Origin: Acidimicrobiia bacterium
Lineage (GTDB): Bacteria; Actinomycetota; Acidimicrobiia; Acidimicrobiales; Poriferisodalaceae
Reading direction: 5' to 3'
DNA: 45,786 bases
Assembly (NCBI GenBank): GCA_022826045.1
Contig: JAJDVQ010000014.1
Coordinates: 1 to 45,786, forward strand
This document shows, in pieces, positions 30,594-39,226 of the stretch. The translations under genes and the position numbers were made by a program. The stretch's first letter is position 1, and each line of letters starts with the position of its first letter. Under the pieces are notes generated by a model. The model was given only the letters and a program-made list of their open reading frames with translations. It was not told the origin of the DNA and did not search any database.

Positions 30594-31571
30594 TCAGCGG
30601 ACGAGGCGGCGGAGCGACTTCAGCCAGTCGTCTGAGGAGGTCCAGGCTTCCTCGCTGACCCGCTCGCGGCCCGATGAGTTGCCGTTGGCGGCAGGGAACG
30701 AGCCCAGGAACTTGACGTCACGCTGCTTCATCTTGAGCGCGCGCAAGCAGTCGGCAACCACTTCGTCGGAGATGTGACCCTCGAAGTCGAGCAGAAAGCA
30801 GTATTCGCCGAGGCCGCGCCGGGTCGGCCGCGACTCCAGCCGCGACAGGTCGAGACGGCGGGCCTCGAACTCCATGAGGATTCCCAGCAGGCTGCCCGGT
30901 TCGTTCTGCTGCTGGAACACCACAATGCTGGTCTTGTCGGTACCGCTTGCCGCCGGCACCTGGCCCTTGGCCAGCAGCAGGAAGCGGGTCTGGTTGTCGC
31001 GGTGGTCCTCGACGCCGGCCACGACGGTCTCGAGCCCGTAGATCTCAGCAGCGGTCGGGCTGGCGATGGCTGCGACGCCGGCGAGCTGCTCTTCGCCGAT
31101 GCGCCGGGCTGCCAGCGCGGTCGAGGTGGCCGCCTCGATTTCGACGTCGGGCAGCTGGGTGTGCAGGAACGCACGGCACTGGGCGATGGCCACAGGGAAC
31201 GACAGCACCGTGTGGATTGCCGACAGGTCGTCGGCCGTGGCGGTGCCCCGCAGCGCCATGAGGTCGAGCTGCACGTTCACGACCACTTCCCGCTGGATGA
31301 AGAAGTCGAAGTCGAACGCGAGCGCGTCCTGAGTGACGTTGACGGTGCCTTCGATGGCGTTCTCGACGGGGACGAAGCCGTAATCGACTGCCCCGTCGTC
31401 GAGCGCAGAGAGCACCTCGGGCACCGAGATGAGCGGGACAGGCGTGCACTGCGACAGGTCTGGCTGGGTCGCCAGCGCAGCCTCGGTAAAGGTGCCGTGC
31501 GGACCCATGTACCCGATGCGCGTCGACGGCGAGAGGGCAGAGGCGCCCTGGGGTGCAGCGGCAGCAGCCAT
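30594..31571 (-). CDS. pheA: Prephenate dehydratase
   Basis: 325 residues. Converts prephenate to phenylpyruvate in phenylalanine synthesis. Catalytic domain: GYMGPHGTFTEAAL, FVPVENAIEGTV and RDNQTRFLLLAKG (TRF motif). The ACT regulatory domain follows (SIVVFQQQNEPGSLLGILMEF, SRLESRPTRRGLGEYCFLLD with the ESRP motif), which usually confers Phe feedback inhibition. The ATG at 31571 lies 6 nt after a TATCCT box. Confidence 0.95.
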   Translation of the reverse strand: MAAAAAPQGASALSPSTRIGYMGPHGTFTEAALATQPDLSQCTPVPLISVPEVLSALDDGAVDYGFVPVENAIEGTVNVTQDALAFDFDFFIQREVVVNVQLDLMALRGTATADDLSAIHTVLSFPVAIAQCRAFLHTQLPDVEIEAATSTALAARRIGEEQLAGVAAIASPTAAEIYGLETVVAGVEDHRDNQTRFLLLAKGQVPAASGTDKTSIVVFQQQNEPGSLLGILMEFEARRLDLSRLESRPTRRGLGEYCFLLDFEGHISDEVVADCLRALKMKQRDVKFLGSFPAANGNSSGRERVSEEAWTSSDDWLKSLRRLVR

Positions 31572-31577
31572 CGGGGC

Positions 31578-31583
31578 AGGATA
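31578..31583 (-). promoter_or_regulatory. -10 box TATCCT for pheA
   Basis: TATCCT on the minus strand ends 6 nt before ATG 31571, with no Shine-Dalgarno. It sits in the 66-bp gap shared with the divergent larB. Confidence 0.45.
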
Positions 31584-31637
31584 CGCACCGGGCCGCGGGC
31601 ACCCGACCCCGGGCCGCGGCGGGTAGAACGGCAGGCG

Positions 31638-32459
31638 ATGGACGCTGAACAGATCGCCGGATTGCTGGCAGAGGTTCGTAACGGGACGGTGAGTGCCGAC
31701 GAGGCGCTGGCGCGACTGCGTCGGCTGCCCTATGCGGAGATTGCCGGGGCGCGCATCGATCATCACCGAGCGCTGCGCACCGGCCATCCCGAGGCGGTGT
31801 ACGGGCCCGGCAAGTCGCCGAGCCAGTGCGCCCGCATCGTGGCCGAGATGCTGAGCGGCGGCTCCGGCCCGGTGCTGCTGACCCGGGCCAGCATCGATCA
31901 GGTCGCAGCGGCACTGGCCGCGTGCCCCGGCGGCGTGGTGCACCGTCCCGCCGATCGGCAGCCCGACCCGGCTGATGGCGCCTCCATGTCTTCAGCCGAC
32001 TTGGCGACGGTGGTATGGCGCGCTGCGGCAGCGCGTCACGAGCGCGTGGTGGTGGCAGCAGCGGGCACATCGGACGGACCGGTCGCGAGCGAAGCCGCAG
32101 CGGTGCTTGGGGCATTCGGCGTCGATGCCGGGATGGTGTCCGACATCGGCCTCGCGGGCCTCCATCGCTTCCTGGCCGAGATCGACACGCTCGCGTCGGC
32201 CGATGTGGTCATCGTGGTGGCAGGCATGGAGGGAGCACTCGCCACCGCTGTCGCAGGCGTGGTGCCCGCTCCGGTTGTTGCGGTGCCGACCAGCGCCGGC
32301 TACGGAGCGGCGCTCGACGGGGTGACAGCGCTGCTGGCCATGCACGCTTCGTGCGCGGCAGGCATCACCGTGGTGGGCATCGACAACGGCTTCGGCGCCG
32401 CAATGGCCGTCATGCGCATCCTGGATCTGGCGGCGAGCCGCGACGGCGGGGCCGAGTGA
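31638..32459 (+). CDS. larB: LarB, nickel-pincer cofactor biosynthesis
   Basis: 273 residues. LarB carboxylates and hydrolyses nicotinic acid adenine dinucleotide in the first step of the lactate racemase NPN cofactor. Family segments: YAEIAGARIDHHRALRTGHPE, VYGPGKSP, VVVAAAGTSDGPVASEAA, GLAGLHRF, VVAGMEGALATAVAG and AVPTSAGYGAAL (AIR-carboxylase-like core). A TAGAAC box lies 8 nt upstream of ATG 31638. Its stop overlaps larC (TGATG). Confidence 0.92.
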   Translation: MDAEQIAGLLAEVRNGTVSADEALARLRRLPYAEIAGARIDHHRALRTGHPEAVYGPGKSPSQCARIVAEMLSGGSGPVLLTRASIDQVAAALAACPGGVVHRPADRQPDPADGASMSSADLATVVWRAAAARHERVVVAAAGTSDGPVASEAAAVLGAFGVDAGMVSDIGLAGLHRFLAEIDTLASADVVIVVAGMEGALATAVAGVVPAPVVAVPTSAGYGAALDGVTALLAMHASCAAGITVVGIDNGFGAAMAVMRILDLAASRDGGAE

Positions 32460-33748
32460 TGCACGACATCGCGGCTGCCGACACGTCGCCGGTGACGCCG
32501 CACGCGCCGACGGCCGCATCGTCATCTGCAGGCGCCGAACGAAGTGCTCCCGACGGCACAGTGGCGTGGTTCGACCCGGTGTCGGGGATCGCCGGCGACA
32601 TGGCGCTCGGGGCGCTGCTGGATGCCGGTGCAGACCTGGAGTTCGTCATCGAACAGCTGCAGATGCTGGGTGTCGACGGCTGGCAGCTCAGTGCCGAGCG
32701 CGTACGGCGGAACGAATTGGCCGCGACGCGGGCCGTCGTGGATGCCCCCGAAGGGCATCACCATCGGCGGTGGCGACACATCCGGGAGCTGCTGGAGCGC
32801 GCATCCTTGGAAGACCGGATTCGGGGCCGCGCGCTCGCAGCGTTCGAGGCGCTCGCTGTTGCCGAGGGCCAGGTGCACGGAGTGCCGCCCGACGAGGTCC
32901 ATTTCCACGAGGTCGGGGCGCTCGATGCCATCGTCGACATCGTCGGCGTGTGCGCTGCGCTGGAGTCTCTGGGCGTCGATGAGGTTGCCTGCGGACCCGT
33001 GGCTGTGGGCAAGGGCACGATTCACGCCGCGCACGGCGTGCTGCCGAACCCGCCTCCCGCAGTCGCGTACTTGCTGGCGGGACACCCAGTGGTGGGCGTC
33101 GATGTCGACATGGAGCTGACGACCCCGACGGGGGCCGCCATCGTGGCCGCCCTGGCATCGGTGTTCGGGCCAGTGCCGCCCATGACGGTGACTGGCGTCG
33201 GCTTCGGTGCGGGCACCCGCGAGCTGCCTGGTCGCCCCAACGTCACCGGTGTGTTGATCGGTACTCGGACAACCGAAGTGAGCCGTGCTGATGCAGGACT
33301 GGCCGCGACTATGGCGGCCGTCGGAGGCGCCGAATTCACCGAAGAGCTGGTTGAGCTGGCCACGAATCTCGACGACGTCTCGGGCGAGCTGCTGGGGCAC
33401 GTCATCGAGGAGCTGCTGGCAGCCGGCGCGCTGGATGCGTGGGCGGTCCCGATCGTGATGAAGCACGGCCGTCCGGCGCACACGCTGATGGCGCTGTGCA
33501 GCGCCGACGAAGTGACAGCGCTGGGCGACCTGATGGCGCGTCTCACCGGCACGCTGGGCTTGCGGGCGCGGACCGTCGTGCGCACGGCGCTCGAACGGCA
33601 TATTTCGACTGTCCATGTAGATGGTCAGGCCATCCGGGTCAAGCACGGCCCGCACCGCAGCAAGCCCGAGTGGGCCGACGTCGTCGTCGCAGCCAGAGCG
33701 CTCGACCGCACACCGGCCGATGTCGCCCGCGAGGCGAGCACCGGCTAA
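32459..33748 (+). CDS. larC: LarC, nickel insertion protein
   Basis: 429 residues. CTP-dependent nickel insertase (pyridinium-3,5-bisthiocarboxylic acid mononucleotide nickel chelatase). Motifs: WFDPVSGIAGDMALGALLDAG, VHFHEVGALDAIVDIVG, IPTPAT-like LTTPTGAAIVAAL, and a C-terminal domain starting at LATNLDDVSGELLG. It has a His-rich stretch EGHHHRRWRHI near residue 100. It is translationally coupled to larB. No larA or larE is present in the window. Confidence 0.92.
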   Translation: MHDIAAADTSPVTPHAPTAASSSAGAERSAPDGTVAWFDPVSGIAGDMALGALLDAGADLEFVIEQLQMLGVDGWQLSAERVRRNELAATRAVVDAPEGHHHRRWRHIRELLERASLEDRIRGRALAAFEALAVAEGQVHGVPPDEVHFHEVGALDAIVDIVGVCAALESLGVDEVACGPVAVGKGTIHAAHGVLPNPPPAVAYLLAGHPVVGVDVDMELTTPTGAAIVAALASVFGPVPPMTVTGVGFGAGTRELPGRPNVTGVLIGTRTTEVSRADAGLAATMAAVGGAEFTEELVELATNLDDVSGELLGHVIEELLAAGALDAWAVPIVMKHGRPAHTLMALCSADEVTALGDLMARLTGTLGLRARTVVRTALERHISTVHVDGQAIRVKHGPHRSKPEWADVVVAARALDRTPADVAREASTG

Positions 33749-33752
33749 GAAC

Positions 33753-33777
33753 GGGTCTGTCGGGATGTGACAGACCC
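33753..33777. terminator. Bidirectional hairpin between larC and the Tad operon
   Basis: Perfect 9-bp stem GGGTCTGTC / GACAGACCC with a 7-nt loop, directly after the larC stop and about 100 bp beyond the end of the converging Tad operon. There is no T-run, which is common in high-GC actinobacterial terminators. Confidence 0.6.
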
Positions 33778-33874
33778 CAGGGTCGTAGAGGCTTTGGGCG
33801 GCAGGGGCGTCGTTGGCCCTGGTGGCGGGCAGTGCATCTGTGCGTGGGGTGCTTGGACGGTGCTGCTGGAGGGT

Positions 33875-34321
33875 TCAGGTGTTGCGTCGGCAGATGGCCT
33901 GGGGCTTTCCGGCGGCGGGGTCTGCCTCGTCGGCCTTGTTGAGGTCTGCTGTAGTGGTGGGGTCGTTGTCGTTCTTGCCGTTGGGTCGCACGAATTTGGC
34001 TTGGACGTCGAGGTTGGTGTCGCTGTAGAGGATTTCGAGGCGCTCGCAGCGGGCCGTGAAGTAGAGCTCCCAGCGTTGCCAAGTGTTGTAGCGGGCGTCG
34101 TCGGGGTCGGCGGTGCGGGCTTCGCGGATGACGGTGTCGGCGGCGACGTTGGCGGCTGTTTCGCGTGCGCTGGCGCCGCCGAGTTGTTCGGCGGTGTCGT
34201 CGACGACGTTTTGGACGAGGACGACGGCGAGGGCGGCGAGTCCGGCGACGGCGGCAACGATGAGCAGCCATTCGAGGGTGGTGAGCCCGGCTTCGCTGCG
34301 GGTGGGGGGTGTGGTGTTCAT
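33875..34321 (-). CDS. Flp/pseudopilin-like protein of the Tad locus
   Basis: 148 residues. Type IV pilin-like N-terminus: short leader ending in Gly12, then LTTLEWLLIVAAVAGLAALA with Glu at +5 after the predicted prepilin-peptidase cut. The following hydrophobic helix and a longer soluble tail with two Cys (AARCERLEIL, QAICRRNT) make it larger than a classic Flp pilin, so it may be a minor pilin. AAAGGAA precedes the ATG, which overlaps the upstream stop (ATGA). It is the last gene of the operon. Confidence 0.72.
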   Translation of the reverse strand: MNTTPPTRSEAGLTTLEWLLIVAAVAGLAALAVVLVQNVVDDTAEQLGGASARETAANVAADTVIREARTADPDDARYNTWQRWELYFTARCERLEILYSDTNLDVQAKFVRPNGKNDNDPTTTADLNKADEADPAAGKPQAICRRNT

Positions 34322-34881
34322 GGGGTTCCTTTGGTTGTCGGGGCGGTGGTGATGTGGGTGCCGTGCCCGTGGACGGTGCGGGTGCCGAACAGGCCTCGCA
34401 CCGGTGTCGCTGCGCCATCGGTGGTGCAGACGATGTGGGCGGTGACCACAGCGATGCGAAGCTCGTCTGCCGGTTCGGTGGTGTAGGCGATCCATTGGCC
34501 GTGGGGGCCGACCGGCCGGGGTCCTCCTGTGCACAGCCGTTCGAGGCTGGGCCGGGCGGCGATGACGGCTTCGGCGGTGAGCTGTCTGGCGGTGTTCTGG
34601 TCGTATGCGGCGTCGTGGGGCCGCGGGGACCCGCAGCACACCGCAGCGGCGGTGGCGGCTTCTTGGGCGGCGAGGGTGACGGCGAGCTGGGCTTGGCCTG
34701 TGTTGCCGGCCCAGGTGATGAAGGCGACGGCCAGGGCGCACACGGGCGTGAGCGCCATGAGCTCGAGCGCGGAGGTGGACCCGCGTTCGCTGCGGGCGTG
34801 TCGGCGTCGTCGCAGCGGCGGGCGTTTCCGCTGGGCGGGGATGCGGCTGCGCTGCTCGGGCCTGGGCGCGCAGGTGGTCAT
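34318..34881 (-). CDS. TadE-like pilus assembly protein
   Basis: 187 residues. A basic N-terminal tail, then RGSTSALELMALTPVCALAV, the TadE-type segment with Glu soon after Gly and a single membrane helix, followed by an extracytoplasmic domain with Cys pairs (AVCCGSP, ERLCTGG). Likely a pseudopilin. It overlaps its neighbours by 4 nt at each end. Confidence 0.7.
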   Translation of the reverse strand: MTTCAPRPEQRSRIPAQRKRPPLRRRRHARSERGSTSALELMALTPVCALAVAFITWAGNTGQAQLAVTLAAQEAATAAAVCCGSPRPHDAAYDQNTARQLTAEAVIAARPSLERLCTGGPRPVGPHGQWIAYTTEPADELRIAVVTAHIVCTTDGAATPVRGLFGTRTVHGHGTHITTAPTTKGTP

Positions 34882-35621
34882 GGGGCCTGGGGGTGCCCGA
34901 AGGCGGTGTTTGCGGCGGCTCGGTCGGCGAGCAGGCGGGCGGCGGGTCCGGTGAGAGGTGTGCAGTGGGGGAGCTTGGTTGTGCTGTCGGCGCGGGTGAT
35001 GGTTGCGGTGGCGTGCGCTTGCAGGCTGATGCCGTCTGGCCAGATCTGGCCGGGCGCCCAGCTGGTGGCGGCCCAGGGTGCGCTCGCGCCGACGTGCACG
35101 GCGTCGGCTGTGACGGTGTGGGCGCCGGTGCGGCAGGGCACAGGGGCGGGGTCGTGGGCTGGGGCTGCTGTGGCGAGGCTGCTGGTTTGGTAGCCGGCGA
35201 GCCGGTCGGCGTCGATGCCGACGGCGCCGAGGCCGGCGAGCAGCGAGCGGGTAGCGGTCTCGCAGAGCGCGGCGAGGCCAGGCTCGGCTGCGGGTGTGTC
35301 GGCTGGCTCGTTTGGGGTGCCGGCGCTCGTGGGGTCAGGCTCGGCTGCGGGGTCGGGTGTGGGTGTGTTGGCGGGGTGGGTGGTGCAGTCGGGGTAGTAC
35401 CAGTCGACCGGGCCGTGGGGCCGGTTCTGGGCGTCGCGCCAGTGGGCTGCCATGGCGGCGAGCTGTGCGGCGCTGTCGTCGAGGGCGGCCTGGGCGGCGA
35501 GCCGCTGGGGGACGGCAGCGGCGGCGACGGCCGCGAGGGCGAACGCGGGGGTCATCAGGATCACCATCAGCGACACGGCGCCGCCGCGTTCGTCGCTGCG
35601 CGGTCGCTGCGGGGTGTTCAT
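34878..35621 (-). CDS. TadE/TadG-like membrane protein
   Basis: 247 residues. N-terminus with DERGGAVSLMVILMTPAFAL, a single helix typical of TadE/TadG-like proteins, then a Pro/Ala/Thr-rich extracytoplasmic part with several Cys (YYPDCTTH, ALCETATR, PCRTGAH, PHCTPLTG). ATG 35621 overlaps the upstream stop by 4 nt; an in-frame ATG at 35645 is less likely. Confidence 0.68.
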   Translation of the reverse strand: MNTPQRPRSDERGGAVSLMVILMTPAFALAAVAAAAVPQRLAAQAALDDSAAQLAAMAAHWRDAQNRPHGPVDWYYPDCTTHPANTPTPDPAAEPDPTSAGTPNEPADTPAAEPGLAALCETATRSLLAGLGAVGIDADRLAGYQTSSLATAAPAHDPAPVPCRTGAHTVTADAVHVGASAPWAATSWAPGQIWPDGISLQAHATATITRADSTTKLPHCTPLTGPAARLLADRAAANTAFGHPQAP

Positions 35622-36199
35622 CGGGCGGGTCCGTCGAGGCGGCATGTCCAGCGGCCCTCGGCGGCGGCGCGGCCCGGTTCGTCGGGCTGGCGGGGTGCCG
35701 CGGCTGGGTCTGCTCCCTCATCGGAGAGCGGAGGCGTCGCCGGCTCGGGGGTTCCTGCGGGGAACTGGCTGTCGGTGCCGACATCGGTGAGCGCGGGGAT
35801 GGGCTGCCAGTGCCAACGGGCGTGCTGGACAGCGGCCGGGTAGGCGGCAGGAAGGGTCTCGCATTCGCTGCGCAGCCGTTCGAGCCGTGCGGCGGCGTCT
35901 GCGGCTTCGGGCGCGCCGCCGGCTTGGGCTGCGCTCGCGTCGATGAGCGCGGCGAGCGCTCGGTCGTTGATGCGCGCCGCGGCGGTACGCGACGCAGCGT
36001 GCGTGCTGTGCTCGCGGGGCGTGAGGGCGGTGTGGTCGGCGGTGAGCCCGTCGAGTCCGGCGGCCATGGCCGCGGCGAATCCGCCTGCCGCGGCGATGAC
36101 GAGCAGCCATTCGAGCGTGACCATGCCCGCCGGGTTGCGTCGTCGAGGGTCGGGAGCCAGGCGGTTCCGGCGGCGCCGCGGCACAGGGCGGGGGTTCAT
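35618..36199 (-). CDS. Pilin-like protein with TLEW signature
   Basis: 193 residues. An Arg-rich 25-residue leader ends in Gly25, followed by MVTLEWLLVIAAAGGFAAAM with Glu at +5, the same TLEW signature as the last gene of the operon. The tail (EWLL helix, then an Ala/Arg-rich region and Pro-rich end) is soluble. Probably a second minor pilin. It overlaps both neighbours by 4 nt. Confidence 0.68.
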   Translation of the reverse strand: MNPRPVPRRRRNRLAPDPRRRNPAGMVTLEWLLVIAAAGGFAAAMAAGLDGLTADHTALTPREHSTHAASRTAAARINDRALAALIDASAAQAGGAPEAADAAARLERLRSECETLPAAYPAAVQHARWHWQPIPALTDVGTDSQFPAGTPEPATPPLSDEGADPAAAPRQPDEPGRAAAEGRWTCRLDGPAR

Positions 36200-37017
36200 G
36201 GCCCGGTGGCGGTGATGCCGCCGGTGAGCGAGACGAGCGGGGGGTAGATGAGGATGGCTGCAAGCGCGAGGGCGATGGCGGTGGCGGGCAGGGCGATGAT
36301 CTGGTTGTGCCGCTGGGCGGTTTCGCGTTCGGCTGCGATGCGGCGCTGCCATTGGTTGTGGGCTGCGGTCAGGACGGCGTCGGCGAGGCGGGTGCCCCGG
36401 CGTGATGCGAGCGTGAGGGCGCTGAGGGTCTCGTCGAGCCCGTCGAGCCGGTAGCTCTCGGCGAGGTCGCCGAGCCCGTCGGCGGCGGGTCGGGTGTCGT
36501 TCTGGGTTGCGTGCAGCCGTCGGGCGAGGGTTCGCCACGGCAGGGTGCTGTTGGCGTGCGCGGCGCGCAGCATGGCCTGGGCGGGCTCGGCGCCGGCGTT
36601 GACTTGCTGAGCGGTGAGCGCGATCCAGGCGCTGACGGTGTGCTGGAGGTCTCGGCGGCGCTGGCGGGCGGTGTCGCGGGCGGCCTGCGCGGGCAGCAGC
36701 CAGCCCGCTGCGGTGCAGGCGGCGACGGCGGCTGTGGCTGCGGGCGCGGCGGAGGCCCACTGGGCGGCGATGGCCGTGCCGGCGAGCAGTCCCGCTGCGC
36801 CGGAGAGTGCCTGGTGGGCGAGATGCGCTGCGGGGTCGATCCCGGCGAGGCGCAGGTCGGCTGCGCGTCGGTCGCTGAGCCTGCGCGTCGCCAGCCGCCG
36901 CCAGTCGTCCCGCGGCGGCCTGTCTGCGGGACGGCGGCGGCTGGGCAGGGCTGCAGCGATGCACATCAGCAGTCCCGCGGCGAGCGCGGCGCCTGCGAGG
37001 GCTGCGATGGGGCTCAC
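36196..37017 (-). CDS. tadC: TadC-like type II secretion F-domain protein
   Basis: 273 residues. Inner-membrane platform protein: an N-terminal hydrophobic segment, a cytoplasmic helical domain (QHTVSAWIALTAQQVNAGAEPAQAMLRAA), and two C-terminal membrane helices (IIALPATAIALALAAILIYP). GTG 37017 overlaps the tadB stop by 4 nt (GTGA). An upstream longer frame is a shadow of tadB. Confidence 0.82.
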   Translation of the reverse strand: MSPIAALAGAALAAGLLMCIAAALPSRRRPADRPPRDDWRRLATRRLSDRRAADLRLAGIDPAAHLAHQALSGAAGLLAGTAIAAQWASAAPAATAAVAACTAAGWLLPAQAARDTARQRRRDLQHTVSAWIALTAQQVNAGAEPAQAMLRAAHANSTLPWRTLARRLHATQNDTRPAADGLGDLAESYRLDGLDETLSALTLASRRGTRLADAVLTAAHNQWQRRIAAERETAQRHNQIIALPATAIALALAAILIYPPLVSLTGGITATGP

Positions 37018-37919
37018 AGGGGCGGCCGTTCGGCGCGCCGCCGCGGCTGCTGCGCGGGCGGGGCGAGCGGGGAGCGGTGGGTGCGCACGGTGCTGTGATG
37101 CACGAGGAATGCGCTTGCGCCCAGGATGACCATGGCGATGAGCACCAGGAAGGTCTGCCCGGCCGGGGTGCGGTAGGGGTCGAAGTAGGCGGGGTTGTTG
37201 CGGTACATGAGCGCGATCACCGCGCCGGCGAGCGCGAGCAGCGCGATGGTCTGGGTCCACAGCGCCACGACGGCTTCGGTGCGGGCGCGGTGCACGGCGA
37301 CGCTGTCGCCGATGCGCTGTGCGAGCTGTTCCAGCGACGCGGCGACAGGGCCGCCCGCTGCGGCAGCCATGCGCAGGCCCGCGGCGATGTCGGGCTCGAA
37401 CACGGTGCCGGCGCCGGCGAGCTGCTCGGCGGCTGCGGTGATGCCGTGCTCGCGGGCGGCCCGAGCTGTGCGCTCTACAACCGGCGCGATCCGCTGCGGT
37501 GCGTGCGCGACGCTGGCAGCGAGCGCGTCGGCGAGTCCTGCGCCCGAGCGGGCGAGTTCGGCGAGCTGGCGTGCCCATGCCTGCCAGGCCAGCGCGAGCG
37601 CGGTGTGGCGGCGCCGCCGTGCGGGCGCAGCCGCGAAGGCAGGGCCGAGCACCCCGGCGCCGGCGGCGAGCACCCCGATGCCCCACAGGCCGCTCGCCAG
37701 GTAGCCCACGGCCAGCCCGACGATCCCCGCTGCTGCTTGGGCGGCGCCCAGTAGCAAGGCCCGCCGCGGCGACGCGGCGGGGCTGCGGGCCCGATGGCTC
37801 GGCGTGTCGGCGGAAGGTGTATGTGGCTGCGTGCCGTGCCGTGTCGGCCTTCGGAGGGCTGCCGCGGCGGTCAGCGACACGCCGACGGCGAACAGCAGCG
37901 CGAAGCCGGCGGCGTTCAC
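37014..37919 (-). CDS. tadB: TadB-like type II secretion F-domain protein
   Basis: 301 residues. Membrane platform protein with an N-terminal helix, two helices at about 65-105, a T2SSF domain (LARSGAGLADALAASVAHAP, GLRMAAAAGGPVAASLEQLA) and two C-terminal helices. GTG 37919 overlaps the tadA stop by 4 nt. Together with TadC it forms the motor platform. Confidence 0.85.
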   Translation of the reverse strand: MNAAGFALLFAVGVSLTAAAALRRPTRHGTQPHTPSADTPSHRARSPAASPRRALLLGAAQAAAGIVGLAVGYLASGLWGIGVLAAGAGVLGPAFAAAPARRRRHTALALAWQAWARQLAELARSGAGLADALAASVAHAPQRIAPVVERTARAAREHGITAAAEQLAGAGTVFEPDIAAGLRMAAAAGGPVAASLEQLAQRIGDSVAVHRARTEAVVALWTQTIALLALAGAVIALMYRNNPAYFDPYRTPAGQTFLVLIAMVILGASAFLVHHSTVRTHRSPLAPPAQQPRRRAERPPL

Positions 37920-39226
37920 CGCTGCTGCCTCGCTGGGGTCGCCCACGAGTCGGCGTCGGTGGGGTGGACGCGTTCGGCGAGGCCGGGGCTCTGCGGCGCA
38001 GCGAGATGCGCGAGGGGGCCGTCGGGCCGATCGCGCCGGAACAGGTCGCGCACCTCGAAACGGTCGCCGTCGGCGGGCAGTGTCTCGGCGATGGTGCGTA
38101 TGACGCGTCGGCCGCTGTGGGGGTCGGCGGCCATGTGCACGACGAGATGGATCACCTCGGAGGCTTCCTGGACCAGTGCCGCTTGGGCTGGTGCGGTGCC
38201 TGAGGTGAGGCAGTATCTGACGAGCCGGGCGAGTGCTTGGCGGGGCGACGACGCGTGGATGGTGGCCATCGACCCGTCGCTGCCGGTGCCGCACGCCGAC
38301 AGGAACGCGGCCGCTTCGGGGCCGCGCAGCTCGCCGACGATGACCCGGTCGGCGCCGGTGCGCAGGCTGCGGCGGGTGAGCTCTTCCATGCCGATCTCGC
38401 CTTCACCGTCGCTGTTGGGCTCGCGTGTCTCGGCTGCGAACACCCACGGATGGGTCTCTTCGAGGAACAGCTCGAAGGTCTGCTCGAGGGTGCAGACCAC
38501 TTCGCGGCTGCCGATCTGGCCGAGCAGGGCGCGCAGCAGGGTGGTCTTGCCCGACCCCAATGCGCCGCAGATCAGCACGTTCGCCGGCGACGGGGGCCGC
38601 ACGGCCGTCGCGAGGAACGCGGCGGCGTCGCCGCCCAAGGTGCCTGCTTCGATCAGGTCGTCGAGAGTGACGAGCCGGTGGCGGTGGCATCTGACGGTCA
38701 GGTACGGCTCGCCGCACACGTCCATCGCCGCGAACAGGCGCTCGCCGGTGCGCAGCCGCAGGTCCAGCAGCGGAGCGGAGTGATCGAACCGGCGGCCGGT
38801 CTGGCCGTGGGTCACCGCGAGGTGAGCGACGAAGCCGATCATCTCCGCGTCGTCAGCGAACAGCGGCCCGACGATCGTCTCCTGACGGCCGCCGGTGAGC
38901 CCCAGCACCCCGCGGCGGGGTCCGAACAGCCACACGTTCTCCACGTCGGGGCGGTCCAGGAACTGCTGCAGCGGCCCCGCGCCGAGCAGCGCTTCGAGCT
39001 CGCCGTCGATCCACGCCCGGTCCGCGTCCGACAGCACGGCGCCCTGCTCGTCGAGCGCCTCGGCTTCCAGACGAGCGATCGTCTCGGCGGCCAGGCGCCG
39101 CGACGACCCGCCGCCGCGGCCGCCTGCTGCGGCGCCTTCGCCGTCCGATGGATCGGCAGCGGTGTCGAGCCGATGGGCCTGCACCTGCTCGCGGACCGTC
39201 GCCCAGATCGACGCAGCCAAGCTCAC
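37916..39226 (-). CDS. tadA: TadA/CpaF secretion ATPase
   Basis: 436 residues. Secretion ATPase that powers pilus assembly. Walker A ICGALGSGKTTLLRAL, Asp box VVCTLEQTFELFLEE, Walker B-type ADRVIVGELRGPEAAAFL and the His box SMATIHASSPRQALARL. The N-terminal domain is normal for CpaF. GTG 39226 overlaps the upstream stop (GTGA). Confidence 0.93.
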   Translation of the reverse strand: MSLAASIWATVREQVQAHRLDTAADPSDGEGAAAGGRGGGSSRRLAAETIARLEAEALDEQGAVLSDADRAWIDGELEALLGAGPLQQFLDRPDVENVWLFGPRRGVLGLTGGRQETIVGPLFADDAEMIGFVAHLAVTHGQTGRRFDHSAPLLDLRLRTGERLFAAMDVCGEPYLTVRCHRHRLVTLDDLIEAGTLGGDAAAFLATAVRPPSPANVLICGALGSGKTTLLRALLGQIGSREVVCTLEQTFELFLEETHPWVFAAETREPNSDGEGEIGMEELTRRSLRTGADRVIVGELRGPEAAAFLSACGTGSDGSMATIHASSPRQALARLVRYCLTSGTAPAQAALVQEASEVIHLVVHMAADPHSGRRVIRTIAETLPADGDRFEVRDLFRRDRPDGPLAHLAAPQSPGLAERVHPTDADSWATPARQQR

